In this document: positions 14,368 through 23,383 of the stretch, one piece after another
Numbering within the stretch: the stretch's first letter is position 1
Layout: each line of letters starts with the position of its first letter
Source of the DNA: a candidate division FCPU426 bacterium
GTDB taxonomy: Bacteria; Oederibacteriota; PGYV01; Palsa-1178
DNA: 27,462 nucleotides
Assembly: GCA_003167475.1 (NCBI GenBank)
Contig: PMTB01000087.1
Coordinates: 1-27,462, forward strand
Direction of reading: 5' to 3'
The notes under the pieces: generated by a model
Told to the model about the DNA's origin: nothing
The model's input: only the letters and a program-made list of their open reading frames with translations
The model's database searches: none
Made by a program: the position numbers and the translations under genes

Positions 14368-16251
14368 TTACTTAACCTCTATATATTTAAAATCAAAGTA
14401 CCTCTGCTGGGTCGAGAGGCCGTTGTACTGCAGCATGTACGCTATCATCTGCATGTAATCCTTCCTGTAGTTGTTTTCCATGGCCCTTACCTGGAAGGTG
14501 AGGGTTTTTATCTCGCCCGGAGCGAGTATGAATTTGTGCACAATGTCGCCGTACATCTCAAGGTTTGACACCTTTAAAAGCTTGAGGTAATAATCCATGG
14601 TGATGGGATTTGTATTCTTTACCTGTATGTCTATGGTGAATATCTCGCCGCGCTTGACAGAGTCGGGAAGCTCCCACTTGGCCTCGAACGGGAAAAATCC
14701 CTGCTTCGCGCGCAGATAGGAGAACGAAGCGGCGCCCGCGACTGCCCACTCAAGCGAAGTGTACGGGCCCTTTGAACCCTTGAAAGCGCGCGTCAGGTCG
14801 TGCCAGAAAAGCCCGAGGTTCGGGTTCACGGGCAGGAGTTCGTCCACAAGCATCTTCTGCCTTATGAAATGTTCTTCCGGACCCGACGGACGGTATGTCC
14901 TGCCGAGCAGGTTCCAGTCAACGCACTGGCCCGCGCAAAGGTTTGTGGAGCCCTGGCTTAAATAATCGCGCCAGCTGTTTAACATGTCCGGATAGGTGTC
15001 GTGATCTATTGAGTAGAACATACCGGAATTGATATCAACCCCGGCGTCTATGAACATAAGCGGGTCCTGGCCGTGTTCCTTGCCCTGGCGCCATGTAAGC
15101 GAGAATACCCAAATGGGTTTTGTGATGCCGGCGCGCTCTTTTATATCCACTATGACAGTGGACATCTTATGCGCGCGCCACCAGTCCCACATTTCAAGGA
15201 ATTTTTCGCTTTTATCCACCTCAAGTTTGCGGCCGAGCCAGAACATCTTGTCCTCGTCCGTCATTTCTTTCCAGTCGCGCGGCACGTCCAGCAGGGGCAT
15301 TTCGTTCACAAAGGCGTCGGCTACTTCCAGCCCGCCGAAATCCGTCCTCATGTAATCCATGCCCAGGTAATCGACAGCAGGGTCAGCCTGCATTTTTTTC
15401 AGCAGGTCTATGAGGTCCTGCCTTCTTTTTTCGTCAAGTATGGATACGTAAATCATGGGTTTTAATTCGTTTGTCACCTTGTCGTATGACACGGACTGCT
15501 TGTACGGGGAGAGGTCCTTCCTGTTGCCCAGGACCACAAAACTTGTTATCCAGGCGCCGTACTTCATGTCGTATTTGTGGCATTCATTGCCCAGGTCGGT
15601 CATCTGGGAGACGCTTATGTTATCCCACGGGAAATCATCGGGCTTAAATGAGTTCCATATCTGCGACTGGCCGACATTGTGCCATAAGGCCGACGCGCCC
15701 ATGAACTTGGCCCACAGGACGTAATTTTCCCAGATCTTTACGGACTTGCCGCCTATGCCGGGAACGCGCGTGATTATTGAGTCGCCGGGTTCTATGTCCA
15801 TGACGCAGAAACCTTTCGGCAAAGGTTTTGGCGTCCGTTTTTTTATATCGAAGCCGACATTGCCCGCGAATTTTTTCGAACCCGTATTGAATATGATCAC
15901 CGCTTTGTAACTGCCCAGCCTGGGATTCCATGGGATGGGCCACAAACCCGCCCAATTCTTTTTTGCGCGGTCATATTTCAGCGTGATCTCATCGGTGGAG
16001 CCGACAGTGCGTATCTGCCTGTTATTTGAAAAAATCCTGGCAGTTACAACGGCCGTTGCCGGGTCCTTTAACGTGGGGGTGTTGTTCAGGTTTAGAAATG
16101 ACTTTTTCATCTCGGGAGTGTAATCGCAATACAGGTCCACAAGCTCATACCTCAGGTATGAGGTTTTCCCGGCTTTTACGCGTATGCCTTCCGCATAGGC
16201 GCTTGAAAATATAAAGGAAAAGAGTATAATAATTAAAGATAATTTCTTCAC
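14368..16251 (-). CDS. Secreted glycoside-hydrolase-like TIM-barrel protein with flanking beta domains
   Basis: A 627-residue protein starting at GTG 16251 behind GAGGAG. A signal peptide covers residues 1-20 (cleavage after SSAYA). Residues about 22-135 look like an Ig/CBM-type beta domain (RYELVDLYCDYTPE, NPRLGSYKAVIIF). The middle (about 145-510) reads as a TIM barrel: KIWENYVLWAKFMGASALWH, YGAWITSFVV, VDYLGMDYMRTDFGG with acidic candidates, IWVFSLTWRQGKEHGQDPLM and MFYSIDHDTYPD. A final beta domain (about 535-627) has KRGEIFTIDIQVKN. This resembles putative glycosidases of the GHL10/DUF4015 type; the substrate is unknown. Directly upstream of lepA, transcribed divergently from the PDZ lipoprotein. 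Confidence 0.6.
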   Translation of the reverse strand: MKKLSLIIILFSFIFSSAYAEGIRVKAGKTSYLRYELVDLYCDYTPEMKKSFLNLNNTPTLKDPATAVVTARIFSNNRQIRTVGSTDEITLKYDRAKKNWAGLWPIPWNPRLGSYKAVIIFNTGSKKFAGNVGFDIKKRTPKPLPKGFCVMDIEPGDSIITRVPGIGGKSVKIWENYVLWAKFMGASALWHNVGQSQIWNSFKPDDFPWDNISVSQMTDLGNECHKYDMKYGAWITSFVVLGNRKDLSPYKQSVSYDKVTNELKPMIYVSILDEKRRQDLIDLLKKMQADPAVDYLGMDYMRTDFGGLEVADAFVNEMPLLDVPRDWKEMTDEDKMFWLGRKLEVDKSEKFLEMWDWWRAHKMSTVIVDIKERAGITKPIWVFSLTWRQGKEHGQDPLMFIDAGVDINSGMFYSIDHDTYPDMLNSWRDYLSQGSTNLCAGQCVDWNLLGRTYRPSGPEEHFIRQKMLVDELLPVNPNLGLFWHDLTRAFKGSKGPYTSLEWAVAGAASFSYLRAKQGFFPFEAKWELPDSVKRGEIFTIDIQVKNTNPITMDYYLKLLKVSNLEMYGDIVHKFILAPGEIKTLTFQVRAMENNYRKDYMQMIAYMLQYNGLSTQQRYFDFKYIEVK

Positions 16252-16385
16252 TTAAGCTCCTCGTGCATTTATGGATATGGATAGAAGGCCTTTTTAACGG
16301 GCCCAATGTACAAAATAAGATTATATGGATTTTTGGGCAAAAAACAAGAGAAATTTAGCTAAAAATACATTAACGGGGGTAATAG

Positions 16386-17252
16386 ATGAAAAAAACGCTG
16401 TTTGTGTTATCCGTATTCGCCTTAACGTTCCTGATGTCCGGATGCGTCACTTCCATAACAAGGGACCCGTGGGCCTTAAAACCCCAGTATGGCTGGTATA
16501 TACCGTCGGTTATCTACAGCGCCGAGGAAGCCACGGCAAACCTGAAGAACGCCCAGAACTCCATATTGATAAACGGGAGAACCCCGACGGAACTTGATAT
16601 AGATAAATTCGCCCTCCATGCCACGATGAGATGGGATGTCGTGGAGGAGAATAAGGAATATGTGCCGTATTACGGCGGCGTCTTTATCGGCTGGGATTAT
16701 GAGCCGATATACGGCGGGTCATATCAGACCACGCAGACCACGACCCATAACGCGGAATCAGCCATTGTGACTTTCAAGGATATCAACAATATACTCATAA
16801 CAGGGAACGCGGTATACATAAATATGGATGGCGGCAATAATGTCGGGTTTGTGTCCGGCGGGGGATTGAGCCTGCAGAAACTCGCGGATTCATTTTATTC
16901 CCTCTCATACGCCCTGGGAAGGAAGCTCAAGCTTGACGGCGGTTTTTCATATGACAAGATGACCCAAAGGCAGGCTGCCGAGATCGGGCTCGACGGCGGG
17001 CTTTACGTGCCATGGGTTTTTTCAGGCTCGCCCGCTGAAAAATCCGGGCTCAGGCCCAATGACGTGATCCTGGAGGTTGACGGCGGGAAAGTCACGGAAA
17101 ATACCGCCGTTGATTCACTTGTGGCGGACGCAACCGCCGAGGCCGCAAAAAAAGGGTATTTTGACATGTTGGTATTCCACTGGGAAAGGAGCTCTCCGGA
17201 ATCCATTAAGTGGGAAAAAAGATCGCTCAAGATCTATCCGGTAGAGAGGTGA
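16386..17252 (+). CDS. PDZ-domain lipoprotein
   Basis: A 288-residue lipoprotein with lipobox LMSGC (C20), behind GGGGG. After a variable region with YYGGVFIGWDYEPIYGGSYQ comes a beta-rich segment ending in FKDINNILITGNAVYINMDG, then a PDZ domain at about 195-285 (GGLYVPWVFSGSPAEKSGLR, then NDVILEVDGGKV). PDZ domains bind C-terminal peptides and often serve periplasmic quality control, but no protease domain is present. The start is clear and the length complete. The next envelope gene follows after 4 bp, so the two are probably one operon. Confidence 0.8.
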   Translation: MKKTLFVLSVFALTFLMSGCVTSITRDPWALKPQYGWYIPSVIYSAEEATANLKNAQNSILINGRTPTELDIDKFALHATMRWDVVEENKEYVPYYGGVFIGWDYEPIYGGSYQTTQTTTHNAESAIVTFKDINNILITGNAVYINMDGGNNVGFVSGGGLSLQKLADSFYSLSYALGRKLKLDGGFSYDKMTQRQAAEIGLDGGLYVPWVFSGSPAEKSGLRPNDVILEVDGGKVTENTAVDSLVADATAEAAKKGYFDMLVFHWERSSPESIKWEKRSLKIYPVER

Positions 17253-17256
17253 AGCC

Positions 17257-18420
17257 ATGAAAAAATTTACACTTATGCTCCTTATGCTACTGGCCTGCGC
17301 CTGGCTGCAGGCGAAGAATGTGAATATAATAATGAACGACGGAACATTAAAGCAGGGCGAGTTCCTCGGGCAGGACGACGGTTCGATATTCATAAAGAAT
17401 GACAAGGGAAAAGCGGAAACCATACCCTTAAAAGACGTGAAGAAAGCTTTTGATTCTGAGAGCGGAACACCGCTTAATTCGCCGTCCCCGGAAGGCGAAA
17501 AGACGGCCAAAAAAGACAAAAAACTTTCGGTCCAATCAGAGTCGAGGATACAAAAACATATTGAAGAGACAGCGGCGGCTTTCAAGGGTCAGGCAATCGT
17601 CCGGCAGGCGTCAGTTTACGCCGCCGAGTCCCAGGAAGCGCCCCAGGTGAAGATACAAGGCGAAAAACCCGTCATACTCGACAGGGGAACCATACAAAAG
17701 AAGGATCCGGGTGTGTTTGTAAGGACAGTTCCGGATTATATCGGGTTCGGTTTTTGCCCGTACATGAACTTTAACTTCCTGTTTTCCGGCGACAACGTCA
17801 GGCTGAAGCAGACATTAAAAACATGGGCGGTTGACGCCGGCGGGTACACATATGATGACGGCACGTTCATGTTCTCCGACGGAATGAATCTCGAACTTTT
17901 TATCAGGCCCGTGGATTGGTTCGCTTTCGGAGGATTTTACGGCCTGGCCCCGAGCAACCAGAATTTGTCCGTGTACCGCGGAACTGAAAAGTTCATGTAT
18001 ATAGACATGCCCATCACGGATTACGGGCTGCTTTTAAAGTTCATACCGTACTCGACCGCTGATATAAAGCAGGACGGGAGCCTGGTGGAAACTTTCGCGT
18101 TCGGCCTGAACTTAAAGATCGGCAGCGCGTCGCTGGGGTCAATATTCAGCAACGCCAGCATATACGACGAGGCGTCTTTGACAACGTCGGACCTCACGGC
18201 CGCGCCTGTCCCGTATTTTGCCGCTGAATTATCCTTCAGCACCCAGGAGGGAAATATGGAGTTCGTGCTGGGCTACCAGAGCTGCATGTTCACCGATATC
18301 TCATCGGAAAAGGCGTTCGCGGGAATAACCGGCGCGGGGAATTTTCTGGCGGACACGCAGGGTAATATACCGTTTTCGGCGCAGGGGTTGTATTTGAGCC
18401 TCCAGGTGCTTTTCAATTAA
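17257..18420 (+). CDS. Outer-membrane beta-barrel protein with small N-terminal periplasmic domain
   Basis: A 387-residue protein. A signal peptide covers about 1-19. Residues 21-66 form a small beta domain (IIMNDGTLKQGEFLGQDDG, then IPLKDVKKAF) like that in the protein at 10946. A charged linker (67-150) rich in Lys/Glu follows, then a strand-rich C-terminal region starting near YIGFGFCPYMNFNFLF and ending LYLSLQVLFN, the kind of aromatic terminal strand recognised by the BAM machinery. The 4-bp spacing from the PDZ lipoprotein indicates an operon and possibly a joint envelope role. The cargo or ligand is unknown. Confidence 0.7.
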   Translation: MKKFTLMLLMLLACAWLQAKNVNIIMNDGTLKQGEFLGQDDGSIFIKNDKGKAETIPLKDVKKAFDSESGTPLNSPSPEGEKTAKKDKKLSVQSESRIQKHIEETAAAFKGQAIVRQASVYAAESQEAPQVKIQGEKPVILDRGTIQKKDPGVFVRTVPDYIGFGFCPYMNFNFLFSGDNVRLKQTLKTWAVDAGGYTYDDGTFMFSDGMNLELFIRPVDWFAFGGFYGLAPSNQNLSVYRGTEKFMYIDMPITDYGLLLKFIPYSTADIKQDGSLVETFAFGLNLKIGSASLGSIFSNASIYDEASLTTSDLTAAPVPYFAAELSFSTQEGNMEFVLGYQSCMFTDISSEKAFAGITGAGNFLADTQGNIPFSAQGLYLSLQVLFN

Positions 18421-18442
18421 AGCCATAAAAGGGACGGTGGGA

Positions 18443-19072
18443 ATGAAAGGCAAAAAAAATGACATGGTAAAAGTCAATGAGATATTTTATGACATAGAAG
18501 GAGAAGGCCAATTCCAGGGTTTTTCAACGCTCTTTATACGCCTCACTGGCTGCAACTTAAGGTGCAGGTGGTGCGACACAAAGGACGCATATACAAAAGG
18601 CGAAATGATGAGACTGGAAGAGCTGCTCTACGCGATAAGGACCAGCCCGTATAAATATGTCAATATCACGGGAGGGGAGCCGCTTTGCTGGAAAGAAGAG
18701 GTTGTTTCCCTTATAGATCAGGTTCGAAAGTTAGACAGGGTAATATCGGTCGAGACGAACGGCTCGGTTTCCATTAAGGGCGTTCCCGCTGACAATATTA
18801 GCATGGATTTAAAGCTGCCCTCATCGGGGGAGAATATAAAAATGGTGCTCTCAAACCTGAAACTTCTAAAGCCGAAGGACCAGTTGAAGCTCGTGATAGG
18901 CTCGCAAAAAGACATGGATTTCGCGGCTGCAACACTGAAAAAATACCCGGTCAAATGCGTGGTTTTCGCCCAGCCGGTTTACGGGAAGTTCAAGATAGAA
19001 AATATCAGGCAGTATGTAATGAGGAACAAGCTGGGATGGAAAGTCAGCGTGCAGCTGCATAAGGTGGAGTGA
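18443..19072 (+). CDS. queE: 7-carboxy-7-deazaguanine synthase (radical SAM)
   Basis: A 209-residue radical-SAM enzyme converting 6-carboxy-tetrahydropterin to 7-carboxy-7-deazaguanine in the preQ0/queuosine pathway. The 4Fe-4S motif is C37-x3-C41-x2-C44 (GCNLRCRWCDTKDAY). The usual N-terminal EIFYDIEGEGQFQGFSTLFIR and the VNITGGEPL segment identify QueE over other radical-SAM activases. I start at ATG 18443; GTG 18437 and ATG 18464 are also in frame and the last would give the more usual N-terminus. queC, queD and queF are not in the window. Confidence 0.92.
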   Translation: MKGKKNDMVKVNEIFYDIEGEGQFQGFSTLFIRLTGCNLRCRWCDTKDAYTKGEMMRLEELLYAIRTSPYKYVNITGGEPLCWKEEVVSLIDQVRKLDRVISVETNGSVSIKGVPADNISMDLKLPSSGENIKMVLSNLKLLKPKDQLKLVIGSQKDMDFAAATLKKYPVKCVVFAQPVYGKFKIENIRQYVMRNKLGWKVSVQLHKVE

Positions 19073-19091
19073 ACGGTTAATGATGTTGCTT

Positions 19092-19193
19092 TTGTAGGGG
19101 CGGACCTATGTGTCCGCCCGCTGCAGGCATTTGAACTCGCATTTACGGCTTTTAGAGCCCACGGCGGGCGGACACATGGGTCCGCCCCTACAA
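19092..19193. repeat. TGTAG/CTACA double-palindrome element, copy 2
   Basis: The 29-bp arms 19092-19120 and 19165-19193 are reverse complements with one difference. Each arm folds on itself (GGGCGGAC...GTCCGCCC). Its core termini are TGTAG and CTACA as in the elements at 12380 and 26627, but the interior is unrelated. It lies between queE and the protease gene. Confidence 0.92.
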
Positions 19194-19223
19194 GTACAAA
19201 ATTATAAAGACGGGGTAAATTAT

Positions 19224-21845
19224 TTGAAAAAAATTCTTTTGATTTTATTATTAATTATTTCAACCACTCCAGGTCTTTTCGCAGCCTTCGACCTTGAGGC
19301 CTACAAGACGGACCAGTTCACCGTCTTTTTCCCTCCCGGCTACGAAGCCCGGGCTCAGTTGCTTTTGGACGAGCTGGAGGCTTACAAATACATACCGGAA
19401 AAAACAATCGGGAATAAACTTTACAGCCTGCCCATAATACTCGAGGATGCAGGGCAGTATTCGCAGGGTATCGCCAATCCCATTTACTACGAAATATCGC
19501 TTTTTAATTATGACGACTATGAGGAGCGCTGGATGCGCTCCGGTATTATTCATGAATACACGCATATGCTCCAGATGCTTAAAAGCAGCGGCGGCCCGGC
19601 CGTGATTAAGGATATTTTCGGGGATATAATGTCGCCCGGAAATTTCCTGCCTGTGTGGATGCTCGAAGGCATCACCACCTACAATGAATCGCAGTTGTCC
19701 CCGTACTCGGGGAGGCTTAACAATTCTGAATTTGAACCTTTCATAGGGACTCTTATTTCGGAGGGGAAATTACCGGACCTTAACAAGGCCACATACGCGC
19801 CGTTTGAATACCCGTATGATAACGCGCCTTATCTTTTCGGCGGCGAGTTTTTCGGCTGGCTTTCCCGGACGTACGGAGAGGACAAGTTCTCCAAATTCTA
19901 TGAAAATTACGGCTCGTCGCTGCTGTCATATTTTACCTTCATTTTGCCAGCTATGGCCATGGACAATACTTTTCGGGAGGTGTACGGCAAATCAACCGAA
20001 GAACTTTGGCGCGACTGGTCGCTTGAGGAAAAGGAAAAATTCAAGGATTACAAAATGGAGGGAGAAAAAGTATCAAACAGGGGTTTTTACACGGACTCCC
20101 CGGTGGTATACGGAGGGAAACTTTATTACATAAACAACAGGGCTGTCAAGACCGGGGTTTTTGACACCTGGGGATTTTTTAACATAATCGAGCGCGACCT
20201 TAAAACAGGGGAAGAGAAGGAAATAATAAGCAGGCCGGACTATATCAACCGGGGTATCAGGTTTTCCAAAGGAAAATTATACTATTCGCTTGAGCAGGTT
20301 GATTTCCCGTTCCCGAACAGATACGTGACCGGGTACGGCTATGATTCCGTATTATGCGAAAAAGACATGACAAGCGGAACCGACAAAGAACTTTTTGAGG
20401 ATTTCATGACCGCTTTTTGTCCGGAAAACGCCGGCTCGATAATATACGCGGCCAGGGAAACCCTTGAATTCGGCTCAAAAATCATGCGTTTTGACCCGGC
20501 AACAAAAGAAAAGCGGGAACTTTTCAAGGCCCCGTACTCTATCTCGGAAATATCATCCACGGCCGATGAAAATATTTTTGTGGTAAGCGCCAGGCCTGAA
20601 AAGGAGAACAGCGGGATTTATCTGCTGGATATAGGGAGTAAAACACTTTCGAAAATAGTTGACACCCCGTGGACCGAGGACGCTTCGGCGGTTTATGGCG
20701 ATAAGGTGTTTTATTCTTCGAACATGGGCGGCTCAAAACGCCTTTATTATTACGACCTTAAGGAAAAGACAAATTTTTCCCTGACAAAATACGGGATGGC
20801 CCGCGACACGGCTTATGACGCCGGCAATAACGAGATATACTATGTGGGGCTCGACCTTGACGGATTTGACATATATAAAAAGAAATTTGAGCCTGAAAAA
20901 ACAACTTTTGAAAATTACCCGCAGCCGGGCGGTGTTTTGCCGGCCAAAGCTGATTTTTCAAAAGGGTCTTACTTTGACAACCTGGCCACGCTCTACCCGA
21001 AGATCAGGTACCCGTATTTTGACCTGCACGACGGCGGGACTTACGCGGCAGGGCTGGAACTTATGGGTTCTGACGCGGTCGGGGATTTTAGTTACGACGC
21101 TTCGCTGTTTTATGATACCGCGTGGAAAAGGACCGGCACCATAATGTCTTTGGGGATGAATTTTTTAAACCCGCTTTTCATAGGTGTTGACTATCAATCG
21201 CTTGAAAATTATTTCGACATAGGCCTGCAGGGACCCGTATACACAAACCTGCTGGGCCCATTGAGCACCGTAAAACCCGCCTTGATATACGCGTATAAAG
21301 GAAGCACTGGGGAAAAAATGCTCGTACCTTCAGTCACGGCTGATTTTATTTTTCCGCTCACCAACGGGTCTTTATTGCTGCTCTCCCGTATACAACACCC
21401 GTGGCTCGGCTCAAACAGGGACGCGGAATCTTTCAAAGGCGAACTGAGCGTGAACCAATATACCGGTGATTCTGTCATGAAAATTACGGCAGGGCTTATA
21501 AAAAGCACGGGAACAAACTCTGAACTTATAGGGGCCGTTAGGGGATATGCGGATAAAGCCCTGGGAAAGAAAGGCGTGTACGGAAGCGCCGAGATATTCA
21601 GGCCTTTGCTTAAACTGCGCTGCGGGTTGTGGAACCCGAATATATTCCTGCAGGATATAGTGGGCAGTATTTTTTGCGACAGCGCCTTTACGGAAATGCA
21701 AAGCCAGCTCTCAGCCGGCGCCGCGCTGCACCTGGAAACAGAAGTCTTCATGAATGTGCCGCTGGATATCGGGGTGAGGGAACAGGCGGACAGGAGCGGG
21801 AGGTTTTCCACGGACCTGATATTCAAGGTGCTTTTAGTTTATTAG
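19224..21845 (+). CDS. Secreted HExxH metalloprotease fused to a beta-propeller-like region and C-terminal barrel
   Basis: An 873-residue protein. I start at TTG 19224 (CGGGG upstream), which gives a signal peptide (KKILLILLLIISTTPGLFA); the frame extends further 5' only through the repeat. The gluzincin core is HEYTH at 110-114 with the third zinc ligand candidate E148 in WMLEGITTY. Residues about 290-600 contain repeated strand blocks (PVVYGGKLYYINN, DKVFYSSNMGG, NNEIYYVGLDLDG) like TolB/WD40-type propellers. From about 630 the sequence becomes barrel-like (FNPLF, GVDYQSLENYFDIGL) and ends STDLIFKVLLVY. This suggests an outer-membrane-anchored peptidase of the MA superfamily. The substrate is unknown. 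Confidence 0.7.
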   Translation: MKKILLILLLIISTTPGLFAAFDLEAYKTDQFTVFFPPGYEARAQLLLDELEAYKYIPEKTIGNKLYSLPIILEDAGQYSQGIANPIYYEISLFNYDDYEERWMRSGIIHEYTHMLQMLKSSGGPAVIKDIFGDIMSPGNFLPVWMLEGITTYNESQLSPYSGRLNNSEFEPFIGTLISEGKLPDLNKATYAPFEYPYDNAPYLFGGEFFGWLSRTYGEDKFSKFYENYGSSLLSYFTFILPAMAMDNTFREVYGKSTEELWRDWSLEEKEKFKDYKMEGEKVSNRGFYTDSPVVYGGKLYYINNRAVKTGVFDTWGFFNIIERDLKTGEEKEIISRPDYINRGIRFSKGKLYYSLEQVDFPFPNRYVTGYGYDSVLCEKDMTSGTDKELFEDFMTAFCPENAGSIIYAARETLEFGSKIMRFDPATKEKRELFKAPYSISEISSTADENIFVVSARPEKENSGIYLLDIGSKTLSKIVDTPWTEDASAVYGDKVFYSSNMGGSKRLYYYDLKEKTNFSLTKYGMARDTAYDAGNNEIYYVGLDLDGFDIYKKKFEPEKTTFENYPQPGGVLPAKADFSKGSYFDNLATLYPKIRYPYFDLHDGGTYAAGLELMGSDAVGDFSYDASLFYDTAWKRTGTIMSLGMNFLNPLFIGVDYQSLENYFDIGLQGPVYTNLLGPLSTVKPALIYAYKGSTGEKMLVPSVTADFIFPLTNGSLLLLSRIQHPWLGSNRDAESFKGELSVNQYTGDSVMKITAGLIKSTGTNSELIGAVRGYADKALGKKGVYGSAEIFRPLLKLRCGLWNPNIFLQDIVGSIFCDSAFTEMQSQLSAGAALHLETEVFMNVPLDIGVREQADRSGRFSTDLIFKVLLVY

Positions 21846-21964
21846 AGGGTGATATTACTGTGGTTAAGGCCGCGTAGGGGCGCCGCGCTGCGGGAGTCAG
21901 GAAAAGGCACGAGAAAGTAGATAGTAGAGAGTTGAAGGGTTAATGTTGCTCTTATTATATTAGG

Positions 21965-22075
21965 ATTAAGGCTTTTTGCCTTCATTTGTTTCGTTCGATA
22001 ATCGAGAATCGAAAATTGATCAATGTCTATTGCTGCGGGCCCAAAGTGGGCCCTTGCAATATTATAATAAGGCGG
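21965..22075. repeat. Dispersed repeat with swapped centre, copy 2
   Basis: It shares its left ~58 bp and its right ATTATAATAA-GCGG end with the copy at 12174-12293. The centre is a different hairpin, GGGCCC AAAGT GGGCCC. The remainder of the 307-bp gap (21846-22152) holds no gene that I can support; the promoter at 22091 follows. Confidence 0.75.
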
Positions 22076-22090
22076 AAAAATCAAACTGCG

Positions 22091-22119
22091 TTGACACATG
22101 GTTTTAATAGTGATATTAT
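22091..22119 (+). promoter_or_regulatory. Sigma70-type promoter of the PorV-like gene
   Basis: Perfect TTGACA (22091-22096), a 17-bp spacer, then TATTAT (22114-22119). The predicted start near 22126 rules out the in-frame TTG at 22123 and supports the ATG at 22153. Confidence 0.75.
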
Positions 22120-22152
22120 AATTTGTTATTAAAATATTTCGGGACGGGTGAA

Positions 22153-23367
22153 ATGAAAAAAACAGTTTTGGCGGTTTTATTTGCCGTTTCAGCATGCCCG
22201 CTTTTTGCGGGCAATACGTCCTTGTCCGACTACCTGCTTATCGATTCTTTTCCCGAGGCCGCCGCAAAGGGGAGCGCGGCAGGCGCTGCTTCTTACGCCG
22301 TATACAATACCGACCAGAACCCCGCCTGCGCCGCGGGAGTTGAGGGTTTTGCCTTTGCCGCCATGCACTCCGTAATGCCGCTGGATATAAAGCTCGAAAA
22401 AATAAGCGTGGTAAAAAACTTTGATTTCGGATGCCTTGGGCTGGACCTGTCCTATATGGATTTCGGATCATACAGCGGCATAAGCGCCGATGAAAATCTC
22501 TATCCAATCCTTACGGGATCGACAGAAAATCCTTACTCGTTGTACGGCTCAATAATTTACGGCAGGAAGTTCGACAATTTCAGCGTCGGCGCCGCTGTAA
22601 AACTGATCGATGAAAATCTCGCAGGGGTTTCGTCGTACAGTCCGGCTTTTGACATTGGCTTCATAATGGACAGCCTGGTACTGGATGATCTGGGGTTCGG
22701 TTTTTCAGCGTGCAATATCTCAAACAAAGACGGCGATTTTACCTTACCGCTCGGCCTTAAAGCCGCGCTGTCATACAATATTAAGAACAGGGTCCGCGAT
22801 ATAGTGAAAATAACTGCTTTCGCGGATTATCTGATCTATGAGCGTTCTGTCAGGGGCGGGGTTGGTTTTGATTACGCGGTTTTTGACGAGCTTATTTTAC
22901 GGGGCGGCTTTACCATAGGCAACCTGCAGGAATTGAAGTTTACGGGCGGAATAAGCGTGAAAGCCGGCGGGACGTCATTTTCATACGCTTATATTCCCGA
23001 CCCTTTGGCGGGCGGGACCCATAAGTTTTCCATATCAGGGTCTTTTGGTAAAAAGCAGGAAACTGCTGAAAAAGAAGCGGTCAAAGGCGATTCCTTCGCG
23101 GGCTATATGCAATCCGGGGATTTTTATTACGATAAGAGCCAGTACAGGCAGGCTATCAAGTACTATGAGTACGCAAACCTTTTATTCTGGAAAGATATCG
23201 AGGACCTGGGAGACAGGGAAAAATCCGCTTTTTACCAGAAACTCGGGATATGCTACTATAACATCAGGGATAACGCCAACGCGAAACAGTATTTTGACAG
23301 GGCGCTTTATTACGACAGGGAGAACGAGATCCTGAAACACTGGATAAAGTCATTAAAGCAGCAGTAA
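22153..23367 (+). CDS. PorV/UPF0164-like outer-membrane protein with C-terminal TPRs
   Basis: A 404-residue product. A signal peptide covers 1-19. The opening LLIDSFPEAAAKGSAAGAAS followed by NTDQNPACAAG is the hallmark of the PorV/PorQ/UPF0164 barrel family ('AxxxGxA...NPA'). Residues to about 310 continue as barrel strands. Residues about 325-400 form two TPR-like helical repeats (SGDFYYDKSQYRQAIKYYEY, then AFYQKLGICYYNIRDNANAK). PorV carries type IX secretion cargo across the outer membrane by binding its C-terminal domain. The next gene encodes a protein with such a domain, 16 bp away. Confidence 0.72.
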   Translation: MKKTVLAVLFAVSACPLFAGNTSLSDYLLIDSFPEAAAKGSAAGAASYAVYNTDQNPACAAGVEGFAFAAMHSVMPLDIKLEKISVVKNFDFGCLGLDLSYMDFGSYSGISADENLYPILTGSTENPYSLYGSIIYGRKFDNFSVGAAVKLIDENLAGVSSYSPAFDIGFIMDSLVLDDLGFGFSACNISNKDGDFTLPLGLKAALSYNIKNRVRDIVKITAFADYLIYERSVRGGVGFDYAVFDELILRGGFTIGNLQELKFTGGISVKAGGTSFSYAYIPDPLAGGTHKFSISGSFGKKQETAEKEAVKGDSFAGYMQSGDFYYDKSQYRQAIKYYEYANLLFWKDIEDLGDREKSAFYQKLGICYYNIRDNANAKQYFDRALYYDRENEILKHWIKSLKQQ

Positions 23368-23383
23368 AATGAAAAGGAGAAGT

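Noticed and set aside
19110..19223. 5' extension of the protease gene to 19110.
   Set aside because: It would translate the double-palindrome element and bury the signal peptide inside the protein.
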